This document shows positions 6,175 through 14,553 of a stretch of 26,659 bases of DNA, piece by piece. The notes beneath the pieces are model-generated. The model was given only the letters and a program-made list of their open reading frames with translations. It ran no database searches and was not told where the DNA came from. The DNA is from a virus. Positions within the stretch are counted from its first letter, which is position 1. Each line of letters opens with the position of its first letter. Position numbers and translations under genes: made by a program. The stretch lies in the IMG/VR virus record IMGVR_UViG_3300037189_009721, positions 1 to 26,659 of that record, one strand, 5' to 3'.

Positions 6175-7506
6175 ATGCCTTCTACACCTACTAACGTCTT
6201 ACAGATAGTTCAAACCTATCAAAAGGCTGAATTGGCTTGGCTATTAAATAGCTTTGTCGGTATCAGCATGTCCAACAAAAAGTTTAAAGACTTTAATACC
6301 ACAGCTCCTAGCAACTTAGGCGATACTGTAACCTTTGATACCACTCCACGGTTCACTTCTTACAATGGTCTTGTGATTACACAACAACCATCTGTACAAC
6401 GTGTCCAATCATTAGTTTGCTCTCAAGCATCTAACGTAAGTGCTGGATACACTAACCAACAATTCATCTTCAACGTAAGAGAATATATGGACAGATTTGG
6501 TATGGCCGCCATGAAAGAATTAGGTTCTAGAATTGAAGCTGACATTCTTCAAAACTTTGTGTCTGGCGTAACTGTTAATGACCCACAAGCCGTTAGTTTC
6601 GGAACAACCCAATTTAAATCAGGTCCTTTCCGTTTCTATGGTGATGGTGTTACTCCAATCAACAGCTTCACTCAATTAGCGCAATCTGTTGCTAACTTTG
6701 AAGACTTTGGTGCTGCTACTCATAAAATGATGGCGATTTTGCCAGTTGCGAACATTCCTGCAATTGTTGGTAGCGGTTTAAACCAATTCGCAATGGACCG
6801 AAACAATGAATTAGCATCAAGCTGGATGTTAGGTAAATTTGCTAACTCTGACTGGTATGAGTCAAACTTATTACCTGTTCATGTATCTGGTGCCGTTGCT
6901 GAAGCTGCTGCTCCTGCTAACGTGTTAACCGTTGTTTCTACTAATGACCCAACAGGCCAAAACGTAACAAGCATTACTTTTAGCACTGATGCTTCAGTTG
7001 GTAATAGTGCAGATGCAATCAAAGCTGGCGACTTATTCCAGTTTAACGATGGTGTTTCTGGTAAACCAAACATGCGTTTCTTGACCTTTATTGGCCATCA
7101 ACCATGTCAACAACCAGTACAGTTCCGGGCTATTGCTGATGCTGCAAGTTCTGGTAACAGTGTTACAGTGCAATTACAAACCATCAATGATGTTGGTTTA
7201 GTTTCAGCTGCTAACCAAAACCAAAACTTGAACAACGCTATCCAAGCTGGCATGACCGTAACACCAGTACCTTCACACCGTGCAGGTATCTTGATGTCAG
7301 GCGACCAGTTCTATTTAGCGATGCCACGTTTACCAGACGAATCACCATTCACCACTGTTACCAGTATTGATGAAGATTCAGGTGCGTCTATTCGTCACTA
7401 CTTCGGTTCTCAATTCGGTCTTAACAATCGTGCTTATGTACGTGACTGTATTTGGGGTTCAACCTTAGTTGCTGAAAACTCATTACGTTACTGTTTCCCA
7501 TTATAA
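6175..7506 (+). CDS. Major capsid (coat) protein, P22 gp5-like
   Basis: This is the shell-forming HK97-fold coat protein. From the ATG at 6175 (GGAGAG Shine-Dalgarno at 6163) it is 443 aa, against 430 in P22. The frame is open to 6127, but that extension has no ribosome site. The N-terminal half (residues about 1-130: MPSTPTNVLQIVQTYQKAEL, then VTFDTTPRFTSYNG and the FNVREYMDRFGMAAMKELGS helix) is characteristic of the P22 coat family. Residues about 225-345 (SGAVAEAAAPANVLTVVS through DAASSGNSVTVQLQT) correspond to the inserted beta-rich domain found in P22-type coats. The gene is flanked by hairpins at both ends, consistent with tuned high expression. Confidence 0.95.
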   Translation: MPSTPTNVLQIVQTYQKAELAWLLNSFVGISMSNKKFKDFNTTAPSNLGDTVTFDTTPRFTSYNGLVITQQPSVQRVQSLVCSQASNVSAGYTNQQFIFNVREYMDRFGMAAMKELGSRIEADILQNFVSGVTVNDPQAVSFGTTQFKSGPFRFYGDGVTPINSFTQLAQSVANFEDFGAATHKMMAILPVANIPAIVGSGLNQFAMDRNNELASSWMLGKFANSDWYESNLLPVHVSGAVAEAAAPANVLTVVSTNDPTGQNVTSITFSTDASVGNSADAIKAGDLFQFNDGVSGKPNMRFLTFIGHQPCQQPVQFRAIADAASSGNSVTVQLQTINDVGLVSAANQNQNLNNAIQAGMTVTPVPSHRAGILMSGDQFYLAMPRLPDESPFTTVTSIDEDSGASIRHYFGSQFGLNNRAYVRDCIWGSTLVAENSLRYCFPL

Positions 7507-7511
7507 GCGTA

Positions 7512-7533
7512 GGGCGGTGAAAGCCGCCTCTTT
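7512..7533 (+). terminator. Terminator-like hairpin just after the coat gene
   Basis: GGCGG (7513-7517) pairs with CCGCC (7524-7528). G-U pairs extend the stem on both sides to a GAAA tetraloop (7519-7522). It begins 6 nt after the coat stop and is followed by TCTTT, a poor T-tract. It could be a partial terminator or attenuator, or a 3' stabiliser of coat mRNA. A competing hairpin, CCTCTT (7527-7532) with AAGAGG (7540-7545), would break the stem and mask the next gene's Shine-Dalgarno. Confidence 0.55.
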
Positions 7534-7554
7534 AAACTTAAGAGGATAAAAATC

Positions 7555-8307
7555 ATGACTGTTTACACATCATTTAATCAGGCGCTCTTCCCTTATGCTT
7601 ATGGCTTAGGATTGAGTAACAATGCAACTACTCCAAACACTAAATTAGATGTTGCAGTAGGAAGCATTTTAGATTCAAGCAAAACCTTTCAGTTAAACTT
7701 AGATGTTGCAGTTACAATTAATGCAGCAGTAAATGGCTTGAATGGATTAGACACAGGCGCATTAGCTGCAAGCACTTTATATTATGTTTATGTTGTAGCT
7801 GACCCACAAGCTTACAATGTAACTGGTGCAATAATTTCTGCTTCTAGCACACCTTTGCTTCCTTTTGGCTATGGTGCTTATGCTTTAATTGGCTATGTTG
7901 CAACAGGCGCAGGTTCTACATTCTTGAAAGGCTACTGGACTGACGAAAAGTCAAGCTGGCGTACCTTCATGTATGACGCACCTCAAGCTACTGCAATCAC
8001 TGCTGGTAATGCAACTTCTTACACAGCAATTGATTTAAGTGCTTTTGTTCCTGCAGTTGCAAACACACCTGTGTTTATCAGCTCTGCATTAACTCCAAGT
8101 GCTGCTAGTCAGACATTGAAGTTACAACCTGCATCTGGTACTGGCGATATGGTTACTATCACTGGCCAAGTTGCCGCTGTTGTTGTATCTAGCCAAGACT
8201 TGTGTATTGCGACTTTAGCTTCTGGCGATCCTAAAGTTAATTACAAAGTGAGTGCTAGTGCTGCTGCTGCTGCAATCAATGTTGGTGGTTATCAGTTCGC
8301 AATTTAA
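7555..8307 (+). CDS. Virion structural protein, possibly capsid decoration, 250 aa
   Basis: I recognise no named family. The 250-aa product is low in charge and rich in alanine, serine, threonine and valine, with repeated beta-strand-like segments throughout, typical of exposed virion proteins. No signal peptide or coiled coil is seen. It starts after AAGAGGA (7540-7546) and lies between the coat gene and the gp4-like connector, a place where decoration or head-fibre proteins are commonly encoded. Alternatives are a minor capsid protein or a fibre attached to the head. It is structural by context; the exact role is a guess. Confidence 0.6.
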   Translation: MTVYTSFNQALFPYAYGLGLSNNATTPNTKLDVAVGSILDSSKTFQLNLDVAVTINAAVNGLNGLDTGALAASTLYYVYVVADPQAYNVTGAIISASSTPLLPFGYGAYALIGYVATGAGSTFLKGYWTDEKSSWRTFMYDAPQATAITAGNATSYTAIDLSAFVPAVANTPVFISSALTPSAASQTLKLQPASGTGDMVTITGQVAAVVVSSQDLCIATLASGDPKVNYKVSASAAAAAINVGGYQFAI

Positions 8308-8326
8308 TCTATAGGAGGCAGATATT

Positions 8327-9031
8327 ATGGCGTATACAGCTCGAATGCTTATAACTCGTGCGTACTATCTGTCTCAGATAGTTAGTAGACAATTACAGAC
8401 CGTCTCAGGTGAGCAAATTGAGGACGGTTTGTTTCTTCTAAATGCGCTTTTGCAATTCAAATCGACTGACTTACGGGAAATTCCGTATTTCAAGCGCGAT
8501 GCAATAACTTTAGTTGCTGGGCAAGAAGAATATTTTATTGAAAAACTACTTTATGTAGATGCATTGACGTACAACATCGGGGATGTTCGTTATCCGATGC
8601 GGCAATTAACCCGACACGAATTCTTTGATACAGGCCGAATTGACGGCATACAAGCTTTGCCATTTTCATATCGCCCTGAGCGTGAAAAAGGTGGCATGAG
8701 AATTTACTTATACTTTTTGCCACAGGGCAATTATGTTATGAAGTTAAGTGGTAAATTTGGGCTAGATGAAGTAACACTTGATACAGATTTGTCATTAGAA
8801 TATGACCCTTACTATATCGAATTCTTGCGTTATCAATTAGCTGAATATATTTGTTCAGATTATGGCGCAACCTTTCCAGATGAATCAAAAGCAAAACTTC
8901 GGGCTTATGAAGCAAAAATATTAGATGTTAGCCCGCCAGATTTATCTATTAGTAAGACAACTTTCTTCCCAGGAAGAAGTCCGCTTGACTGGCAGACAAT
9001 CAATTTATCAAAAGGCTGGCTACCGTTCTAA
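8327..9031 (+). CDS. Head-tail connector / tail accessory protein, P22 gp4-like role
   Basis: The 234-aa product has the look of a gp4-type head-completion protein: an N-terminal helical part with RAYYLSQIVSRQLQTVSGEQ and DGLFLLNALL, a beta-rich middle (GGMRIYLYFLP, NYVMKLSGKFGLDEV), and a helical return (YYIEFLRYQLAEYICSDYGA). P22 gp4 is shorter (166 aa) and closes the portal after packaging. The position, between coat and the gp10-like gene, is where that protein is encoded in P22. AGGAGG at 8313-8318 supports the ATG at 8327. The functional assignment is by fold pattern and gene order. Confidence 0.75.
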   Translation: MAYTARMLITRAYYLSQIVSRQLQTVSGEQIEDGLFLLNALLQFKSTDLREIPYFKRDAITLVAGQEEYFIEKLLYVDALTYNIGDVRYPMRQLTRHEFFDTGRIDGIQALPFSYRPEREKGGMRIYLYFLPQGNYVMKLSGKFGLDEVTLDTDLSLEYDPYYIEFLRYQLAEYICSDYGATFPDESKAKLRAYEAKILDVSPPDLSISKTTFFPGRSPLDWQTINLSKGWLPF

Positions 9032-9066
9032 CAATTTGCATTTATTATTTACTATAAGAGAGTATT

Positions 9067-10707
9067 ATGCCTGCACCAAATGCGATACAACAAATACAAG
9101 ATGTGCCTCTCAAAATAGTAGGTGGCTCCAATTTCGGCCGCTATCCAAAAATAAGTCAAGAGCAAACCTGGAACTTTATTGTAAGCGATGACTTTCTTGT
9201 GCCTTATGCAGGCTATGCTGCAGCAGTTGAATTAAATCCATCTGGCATAGGTCGAGGGCTTTACACCACATTTAATGGTGACATCATGGTTGCTGTGATT
9301 GGCGATGGCTTCTACAAAATTACGCAAAATACTACAACTGGGCAACTTCAATCATTTTCCCGTGGCGTGTTAGAAACTTTTAATGGCGATGTCTATATTG
9401 CAGAAAACAACAACGCGCAAATTGTGGTAACAGATGGTGTTTTTGTTTATGTATATAATTGGAAAACTGATGGTCCAATTACAAAAATACCTAATGGAAC
9501 TGGCGTTGGTCAATATGATTACACTACATACAGTAACCCAGGGTATACCTCATTTCAAAATGGTCGATTTATCTTAGCCTGTCAGAATACTAATTATTGG
9601 ATTCTGTCAGGGTTTAATGATGCATTTACATGGCCAAAAGGAGCTTCTAATCCAGAACTTGTTGGCTCCATTCAAACTAAGCCCACACGAACACAGGCAG
9701 CTATTCCTGTGCCAGGCGGCGGAAATAACTTATTAGTCATGGGAACAAACGTCACAGAAAGCTGGCAAGACGTAGGCGCGGCATTATTTCCCTATCAGCG
9801 TGGAACAACTTATAATGTGGATTATGGCTGTTTAAATGCATCAAGTATTGCTGAGCTAGACAATTTAATCGTATGGCTTGCTGTTAATGAACAATCAGGT
9901 CCGATTATTATGTATGCGACCGGCAGCCAAACTAAAATGATTTCGACAGATGGTATTTCTTATGTACTAGCTAATCTTACCAATCCAACAAACTGCACTG
10001 GATTTTTGTTTCGCCAAGACGGACATATGATTTACCAGTTTACATTCCCAGATGATAATATTAGTTATGCTTATGACTTCAACACAAGTTTGTTTTTTAA
10101 TGTATCTGATGAAAAATTAAATTATCATATAGCAAGGCAAGTTGTTTTATTTAACAATGATTATTATTTTGTATCATTAAATGGCGGCGATATATATAGA
10201 TTTGGAACACAATACAGTGATGCAATTTACACTATCAATGGCGCAGCTACACCAAAAGAAATCCCACGTATACGCATAACACCCCCCGTAAGGTTGCCTA
10301 CACAACGTTATTTCATTGCTAAAAGCTTAGGGTTTACCATTGAAAATGGTCAGAAAAACATAAAAACATTATTACCAGTACAATCTAACACTTTGGGTCA
10401 AATAATCGCTACTGAATCTTATGTGGACATCACAACTGAATCAGGCGAGCCAATAGGAATTGAAGCAACAACATCACAGACTGAATATGTAGTGAATTAT
10501 TCTGAAGCCGTAGATTTAAGTATTTCGCGTGATGGGGGTGAATCATTTGGTTCAAGCTGGCGACTTAACATGAATCCTACAGGCCAGCGTAAATCTCGTT
10601 TTATTTACCAACGTCTTGGAATAGTTAACGATGCTACATTTCAACTTCGATTCAGTGGCTTTGGCCGCTTTGTTTGCACTAATGGAGTATTGGAGGTGTA
10701 TCAATGA
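9067..10707 (+). CDS. Packaged-DNA stabilisation / tail hub protein, P22 gp10-like
   Basis: P22 gp10 binds below gp4 and plugs the packaged head while forming part of the tail hub. This 546-aa protein is longer than P22 gp10 (472 aa). Its C-terminal part carries the family's hallmark: residues about 490-535, with LSISRDGGESFG, SWRLNMNPTGQRKSRFIYQR and LG...FQLRFSGFGRFV. The N-terminal two-thirds are repeated beta strands consistent with a propeller-like fold. The N-terminus (NAIQQIQDVPLKIVGGSNFG) also fits. It overlaps the next start by 4 nt (ATGA), and GGAGGT lies in its own last codons to serve that gene. Confidence 0.9.
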   Translation: MPAPNAIQQIQDVPLKIVGGSNFGRYPKISQEQTWNFIVSDDFLVPYAGYAAAVELNPSGIGRGLYTTFNGDIMVAVIGDGFYKITQNTTTGQLQSFSRGVLETFNGDVYIAENNNAQIVVTDGVFVYVYNWKTDGPITKIPNGTGVGQYDYTTYSNPGYTSFQNGRFILACQNTNYWILSGFNDAFTWPKGASNPELVGSIQTKPTRTQAAIPVPGGGNNLLVMGTNVTESWQDVGAALFPYQRGTTYNVDYGCLNASSIAELDNLIVWLAVNEQSGPIIMYATGSQTKMISTDGISYVLANLTNPTNCTGFLFRQDGHMIYQFTFPDDNISYAYDFNTSLFFNVSDEKLNYHIARQVVLFNNDYYFVSLNGGDIYRFGTQYSDAIYTINGAATPKEIPRIRITPPVRLPTQRYFIAKSLGFTIENGQKNIKTLLPVQSNTLGQIIATESYVDITTESGEPIGIEATTSQTEYVVNYSEAVDLSISRDGGESFGSSWRLNMNPTGQRKSRFIYQRLGIVNDATFQLRFSGFGRFVCTNGVLEVYQ

Positions 10708-11033
10708 CAACCGTAAGCGATAGAAATGTTACCCGCATTCCTAACTTACATATGGGTGAAATGGTTGATAAGGAAGGTTATCCAACTGACGATGAGCTTA
10801 CTTTTCGACAAGTGCTAATAAGCAATTTACAAAGACTATTCGGCAGCGAGGGCGTCGTTTTGCCATCATTAACAAGCGCTGATATATTGGTAATACAAAA
10901 CAATGTAGATATACAAGGACGCAAGACTTGCGCATATGGCACAATGGTTTATGACACAACAGTAAACCAAGTAAAAGTTGCCATTAATATCGGCGGAAAT
11001 CCTGTATTCAAAGTAATACCCTATACACCATAA
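10704..11033 (+). CDS. Small tail-associated protein, 109 aa, unknown
   Basis: The start overlaps the gp10-like stop (ATGA), with GGAGGT at 10692-10697. The second half (LPSLTSADILVIQNN, GTMVYDTTVNQVKVAI, GGNPVFKVI) resembles short beta hairpins found in phage tail-fibre and tail-tip proteins. In P22 the tail needle gene follows gene 10, but this product is far shorter than a needle and shows no long coiled coil, so that identity is not supported. The next gene begins 9 nt after its stop. Structural role inferred from context only. Confidence 0.55.
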   Translation: MTTVSDRNVTRIPNLHMGEMVDKEGYPTDDELTFRQVLISNLQRLFGSEGVVLPSLTSADILVIQNNVDIQGRKTCAYGTMVYDTTVNQVKVAINIGGNPVFKVIPYTP

Positions 11034-11042
11034 GGACACATC

Positions 11043-11732
11043 ATGGCACAAGACTTCTCAGAACTTACAAAACTATTCAATCAACTGTCGATGGGGTCTG
11101 GATTAGCTGGCCTTGGTGGTGGATTATTCAATATTTTTGGCAAACAAAAAAGCCCATACGATGCCGCAAATAAAATTTACGGTCAAATACCTGGAGCCAC
11201 AGAAAAATATTTAAGCCCCTATATGCAAGCAGGTCAATCGGCACTTGGTGATTTGATGGGCCAATATGGCCAACTTACAGGCTCTACTGGTGATGTTTAT
11301 AATAAACTTGCTGGAGGCTATCAACAAAGCCCTGGTTTTCAATCAGCGCTTAAACAAGCACTTGGAGCCGCAGGAAACCAAGCAGCAGCAGGCGGTATGA
11401 GCGGTACGCCACAAGCTCAATTACAATCTGCTGATGTTGCTGGAACCCTATCACAAAAAGACTTTGGCGATTACATGGGTCGTATGATGGGTCTTTATGG
11501 CACTGGCTTACAAGGGATGGGCGATATTGGCAAAATGGGCTATGGCGCAAGCACAAACTACGCTGATATGCTAGGAAACATCATGGCGCAACAAGGTGGC
11601 ATGGCTGGAATGTCGCAAGCCCTGCAAAACCAACAACGTTCTGGCGGTGTATCACAAGCCTTGCAAGGTTTGATGAGTCTTTTAGGCGGCGCGGGTCTTT
11701 TTGGCGGTTTTACTAATTTATTTAATAAGTAG
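11043..11732 (+). CDS. Ejection (pilot) protein, P22 gp7-like role
   Basis: The 229-aa product equals P22 gp7 in length and sits in the same operon position. It is rich in glycine, alanine, glutamine and methionine, with an N-terminal glycine-rich segment (MGSGLAGLGGGLFNIFG) and a C-terminal one (LMSLLGGAGLFGGFTNLFNK) that could insert in membranes, and with amphipathic helices between. That composition is typical of podovirus proteins ejected with the DNA to form a trans-envelope conduit. A GAGERY-like or catalytic motif is not seen. The call is by composition, size and order. Confidence 0.7.
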   Translation: MAQDFSELTKLFNQLSMGSGLAGLGGGLFNIFGKQKSPYDAANKIYGQIPGATEKYLSPYMQAGQSALGDLMGQYGQLTGSTGDVYNKLAGGYQQSPGFQSALKQALGAAGNQAAAGGMSGTPQAQLQSADVAGTLSQKDFGDYMGRMMGLYGTGLQGMGDIGKMGYGASTNYADMLGNIMAQQGGMAGMSQALQNQQRSGGVSQALQGLMSLLGGAGLFGGFTNLFNK

Positions 11733-11740
11733 GTGACAGC

Positions 11741-12529
11741 ATGGCTATTAACTTTCCTACAATGCCTAAATTTACGCCTGAAGAAGCAGGTGCGCTACCA
11801 GATTTGCAGCAAGCTATCATGCAAGGCCTTGGCAATTACATGCAAATGCAAACCCAGCCTAAACAGATGGCGCAAGACTTTTTGGCTAAACAACTGTCAA
11901 ATAAAATGTTAGGCACGCAAGCGCAATATGCTGAGCCGTTAGTGCAAGCACAAATAAGCAAAGCACTACAACCTAGCGCTGCGGCCGCAAAATTACCTTA
12001 TGAAATAGCACTTTTGCAAGCACGAACAGAAAAAGCAAGAAGGCCGGAAGGCGGCGTTGTATCTGGTGATAGAATCCCATTAACCACCGGTGCTAAAACA
12101 ACAGCACAAAAAAATATCGGTTATTACCGCAAAACTTTGGATAGTTTGGATCAGTTGTTAGCGTTAGAAGATAAAGAAATACCTGGGATGCTTTCTGTCG
12201 AATCAACTAAACCTAAATATTTATCCAGCTTAGCTAAAGTAAAAGATCAATTTGCCAAATCAGAATCTTTTCCTGGAACTATACCAGGCATGAAGGCTTC
12301 GGAAGATGTTTTAAGAAAATATCGGACTGAATCAGTGCCTGAGTACCGCAAAAGAATTAGTTCGCTGAAAAAAGAAATTCAAAATGGCATGAAAGTAGAA
12401 TTAGAAAATTTAAAAATGGGTATGCCATTAGATGAATCACAACAATTGCAATTTAATAATCAAGCAAATCCAAATGAAAATATTGTGGAATACCATTTAG
12501 TAAATGGTAGATATATTCCTAAAGGCTAA
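11741..12529 (+). CDS. Second ejection-type / DNA-transfer protein, 262 aa
   Basis: An unrecognised helical protein, glutamine-, lysine- and methionine-rich (LQQAIMQGLGNYMQMQTQPK, MAQDFLAKQLSNKM), whose N-terminal half is predicted as long amphipathic helices and whose C-terminal half is charged coiled coil (YRKRISSLKKEIQNGMKVEL). It has no membrane helix or enzyme motif. It lies 8 nt after the gp7-like gene and 9 nt before the gp16-like gene, which is the slot of P22 gene 20 (471 aa), although this product is much shorter. The role as a virion ejection protein is inferred. Confidence 0.6.
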   Translation: MAINFPTMPKFTPEEAGALPDLQQAIMQGLGNYMQMQTQPKQMAQDFLAKQLSNKMLGTQAQYAEPLVQAQISKALQPSAAAAKLPYEIALLQARTEKARRPEGGVVSGDRIPLTTGAKTTAQKNIGYYRKTLDSLDQLLALEDKEIPGMLSVESTKPKYLSSLAKVKDQFAKSESFPGTIPGMKASEDVLRKYRTESVPEYRKRISSLKKEIQNGMKVELENLKMGMPLDESQQLQFNNQANPNENIVEYHLVNGRYIPKG

Positions 12530-12538
12530 GGGGAAATC

Positions 12539-14488
12539 ATGGTGCAACGAATAAAAGTTAATAATCAAATACATGTATTTCCTGATGAAGCTAGTCAAGA
12601 GGATATTAATTTAGCCTTAGGTGGCAAAACATCAGATGAATCTCAATTTGGGCAAATTGGTACAGATATATTTAGAAAATTAACCGAAGCCCCTGAGGAG
12701 TTAAGGACTGGGATAGTAGAAACCATAAAAGGTCTTCCTAATGTTGCAAAATTTTCTATGGAACACCCAGGAAAGGCCCTTGCTAACATTCCATTTGGTA
12801 TTGCTGAGGCAGGCACAAAATTATTTGAATTGCCATTCACAACGGGAAAATATTTAGGCGAAAAAAATATTCCCTATTTTAAACAACTTAAACCCGCTTA
12901 TGAGTTTTTAACTAAACCAAGCTCCTTATTACAATCCGTTGAACAAAAAATAGGATTAGGACAAACACCAGAGGAGGAAGAAATAAAAGGTTTAGCTGGT
13001 TTTGCAATACCTATGAAAGGATTGTCAAAATTACCATTAAAATCAAGATTAGCTGCAGAATCAGCAATAAGCGCTTCACAAACTGAAAATCCATTTACAG
13101 GCCCTCTTGGTTATGAAATTGGTCGTGGGATTGCACAGGCACCAGAAAGCTACTCATTAGCTAAAAATATTATTACACAAGGCACGCAAAAAGCGTTAAA
13201 AACTGTACCGCAAATAAGTGAAATAACTAAATTACCTGAATATGAGCAAAGATTAAGAATAGCAAATCAAAGAGCTGAACAAGCAGCTAATAAATTTAAT
13301 CAACAGCAAATAAATTTAGGCAAGGCACCCGAAGCAATCGCTCAAAATTATGAAGAATTTTTAAAACAAGGTTTAGGTTTATCAGAAGACCCAAGCATGG
13401 GAATGGCTAATAGTTTAAATGAAATTGTAAAAGGAATAGATAGTGAGGTTGCAAATTTATATAATGATGTAATACCAGAAACAGCTCCATCATCTATTCT
13501 TTCTGGCTCTAGAGGATTTGATATTTTCAGTAATATTAAACAAAATTTGAGCAAACAATTTCAACCTTTAAAAAACATAATTGAAGATTATGTTGAAACC
13601 CCTGAAGAAAAAAGTTTAGTTTCCACCATCGGCAATGTTGAGAAATTAAAAGAAATACCTACTGCGGATATTGTATCAATGTATAAAACTGCAAAACAAT
13701 TATCATATCGCTTCAAAAGCAGGGCCTGGCAAGAAGCAACTGGGTTGACTGATGCTGAAAGAAATAAATTTAATGAGGCAAGTCAATTTTTTGATGGCAT
13801 ATCATCCAATCTTAAAGATGTTTTAAATTCTATTGATCCGCAAATAGAGACAAACTTAAAAGCTGCAAATAATTTTTTTAAAAACTATAAAGCTCCATTA
13901 TATAAACGACCTGAATACTGGGAAGCGCAAAAAAAAGGAAGAATCAGTGGAGATATATTAAAAAATACGCATGCACGCACTGAAGATGCTATGTTATTAA
14001 GAGATATTATTGGAAATGACGCAAACTTTTCAAGATTTGCATTGTCCCGTGTATTAAGAGAAAAGCCTTTAAAATTAAAAACATTAATAAATAAAGACGA
14101 GTATATGCCTTTTATAACTCTTAACCCAATTACAAATACAGTAATGAAGGGTCTTTTAGGATTAGAAGAGGGTAAAAAACAAATTTCACGGTTGAAGCCC
14201 GAAGTTTCATATAAAGAACAATTGCAACAACAATTAATTAGTCGACCTAATCAAACATTAACACAAGCACAATTACAGAATTTAAATAGCAATGAAGCGC
14301 AAAGTGTTTTAAGACTAATTAATCGTGAAATTGAACAAACACAGAAAAGCCAAAAAGTACAAGAATTTTCAAAAGAAAGAGCAGAAAAGTTGCAACGTAA
14401 AGTTGAGAACTTGAAAATTTCACAAGGTAAATTAAAAAAATATGTCATAGGGTTAATAAGTGGAAAATATTTGAAAAAAATAATTTGA
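12539..14488 (+). CDS. Large ejection protein, P22 gp16-like role, 649 aa
   Basis: The third of the consecutive ejection-type genes, 649 aa against 609 aa in P22 gp16. It opens with a short module (IKVNNQIHVFPDEASQEDIN) of the type 'propeller of the form V-x-FPd-x-x-s-x-x-dI' that heads many phage virion proteins. A hydrophobic region follows (about 80-110 and 155-190), then long helical charged stretches (about 220-640). It is very AT-rich at the DNA level compared with the fibre genes downstream. It ends with the short hydrophobic segment YVIGLISG. No lytic transglycosylase motif is seen. The call rests on order, size and composition. Confidence 0.65.
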   Translation: MVQRIKVNNQIHVFPDEASQEDINLALGGKTSDESQFGQIGTDIFRKLTEAPEELRTGIVETIKGLPNVAKFSMEHPGKALANIPFGIAEAGTKLFELPFTTGKYLGEKNIPYFKQLKPAYEFLTKPSSLLQSVEQKIGLGQTPEEEEIKGLAGFAIPMKGLSKLPLKSRLAAESAISASQTENPFTGPLGYEIGRGIAQAPESYSLAKNIITQGTQKALKTVPQISEITKLPEYEQRLRIANQRAEQAANKFNQQQINLGKAPEAIAQNYEEFLKQGLGLSEDPSMGMANSLNEIVKGIDSEVANLYNDVIPETAPSSILSGSRGFDIFSNIKQNLSKQFQPLKNIIEDYVETPEEKSLVSTIGNVEKLKEIPTADIVSMYKTAKQLSYRFKSRAWQEATGLTDAERNKFNEASQFFDGISSNLKDVLNSIDPQIETNLKAANNFFKNYKAPLYKRPEYWEAQKKGRISGDILKNTHARTEDAMLLRDIIGNDANFSRFALSRVLREKPLKLKTLINKDEYMPFITLNPITNTVMKGLLGLEEGKKQISRLKPEVSYKEQLQQQLISRPNQTLTQAQLQNLNSNEAQSVLRLINREIEQTQKSQKVQEFSKERAEKLQRKVENLKISQGKLKKYVIGLISGKYLKKII

Positions 14489-14500
14489 ACAATAACGCAA

Positions 14501-14529
14501 TTGTATTATCGACGAACTAATAGCATAAT
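14501..14529 (+). promoter_or_regulatory. Weak candidate promoter before the fibre genes
   Basis: In the 65-bp gap after the gp16-like gene, TTGTAT (14501-14506) and CATAAT (14524-14529, 5/6) stand 17 bp apart. The -35 matches only at three bases, so this is a weak candidate. The fibre gene's Shine-Dalgarno AAGGA follows at 14541-14547. Confidence 0.3.
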
Positions 14530-14553
14530 GATGTAATAAAAAAAGGACTTAAT

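Noticed and set aside
10704-11033. P22 tail-needle (gp26) homologue after the gp10-like gene
   Set aside because: The product is only 109 aa, beta-like and without the long trimeric coiled coil of a needle.
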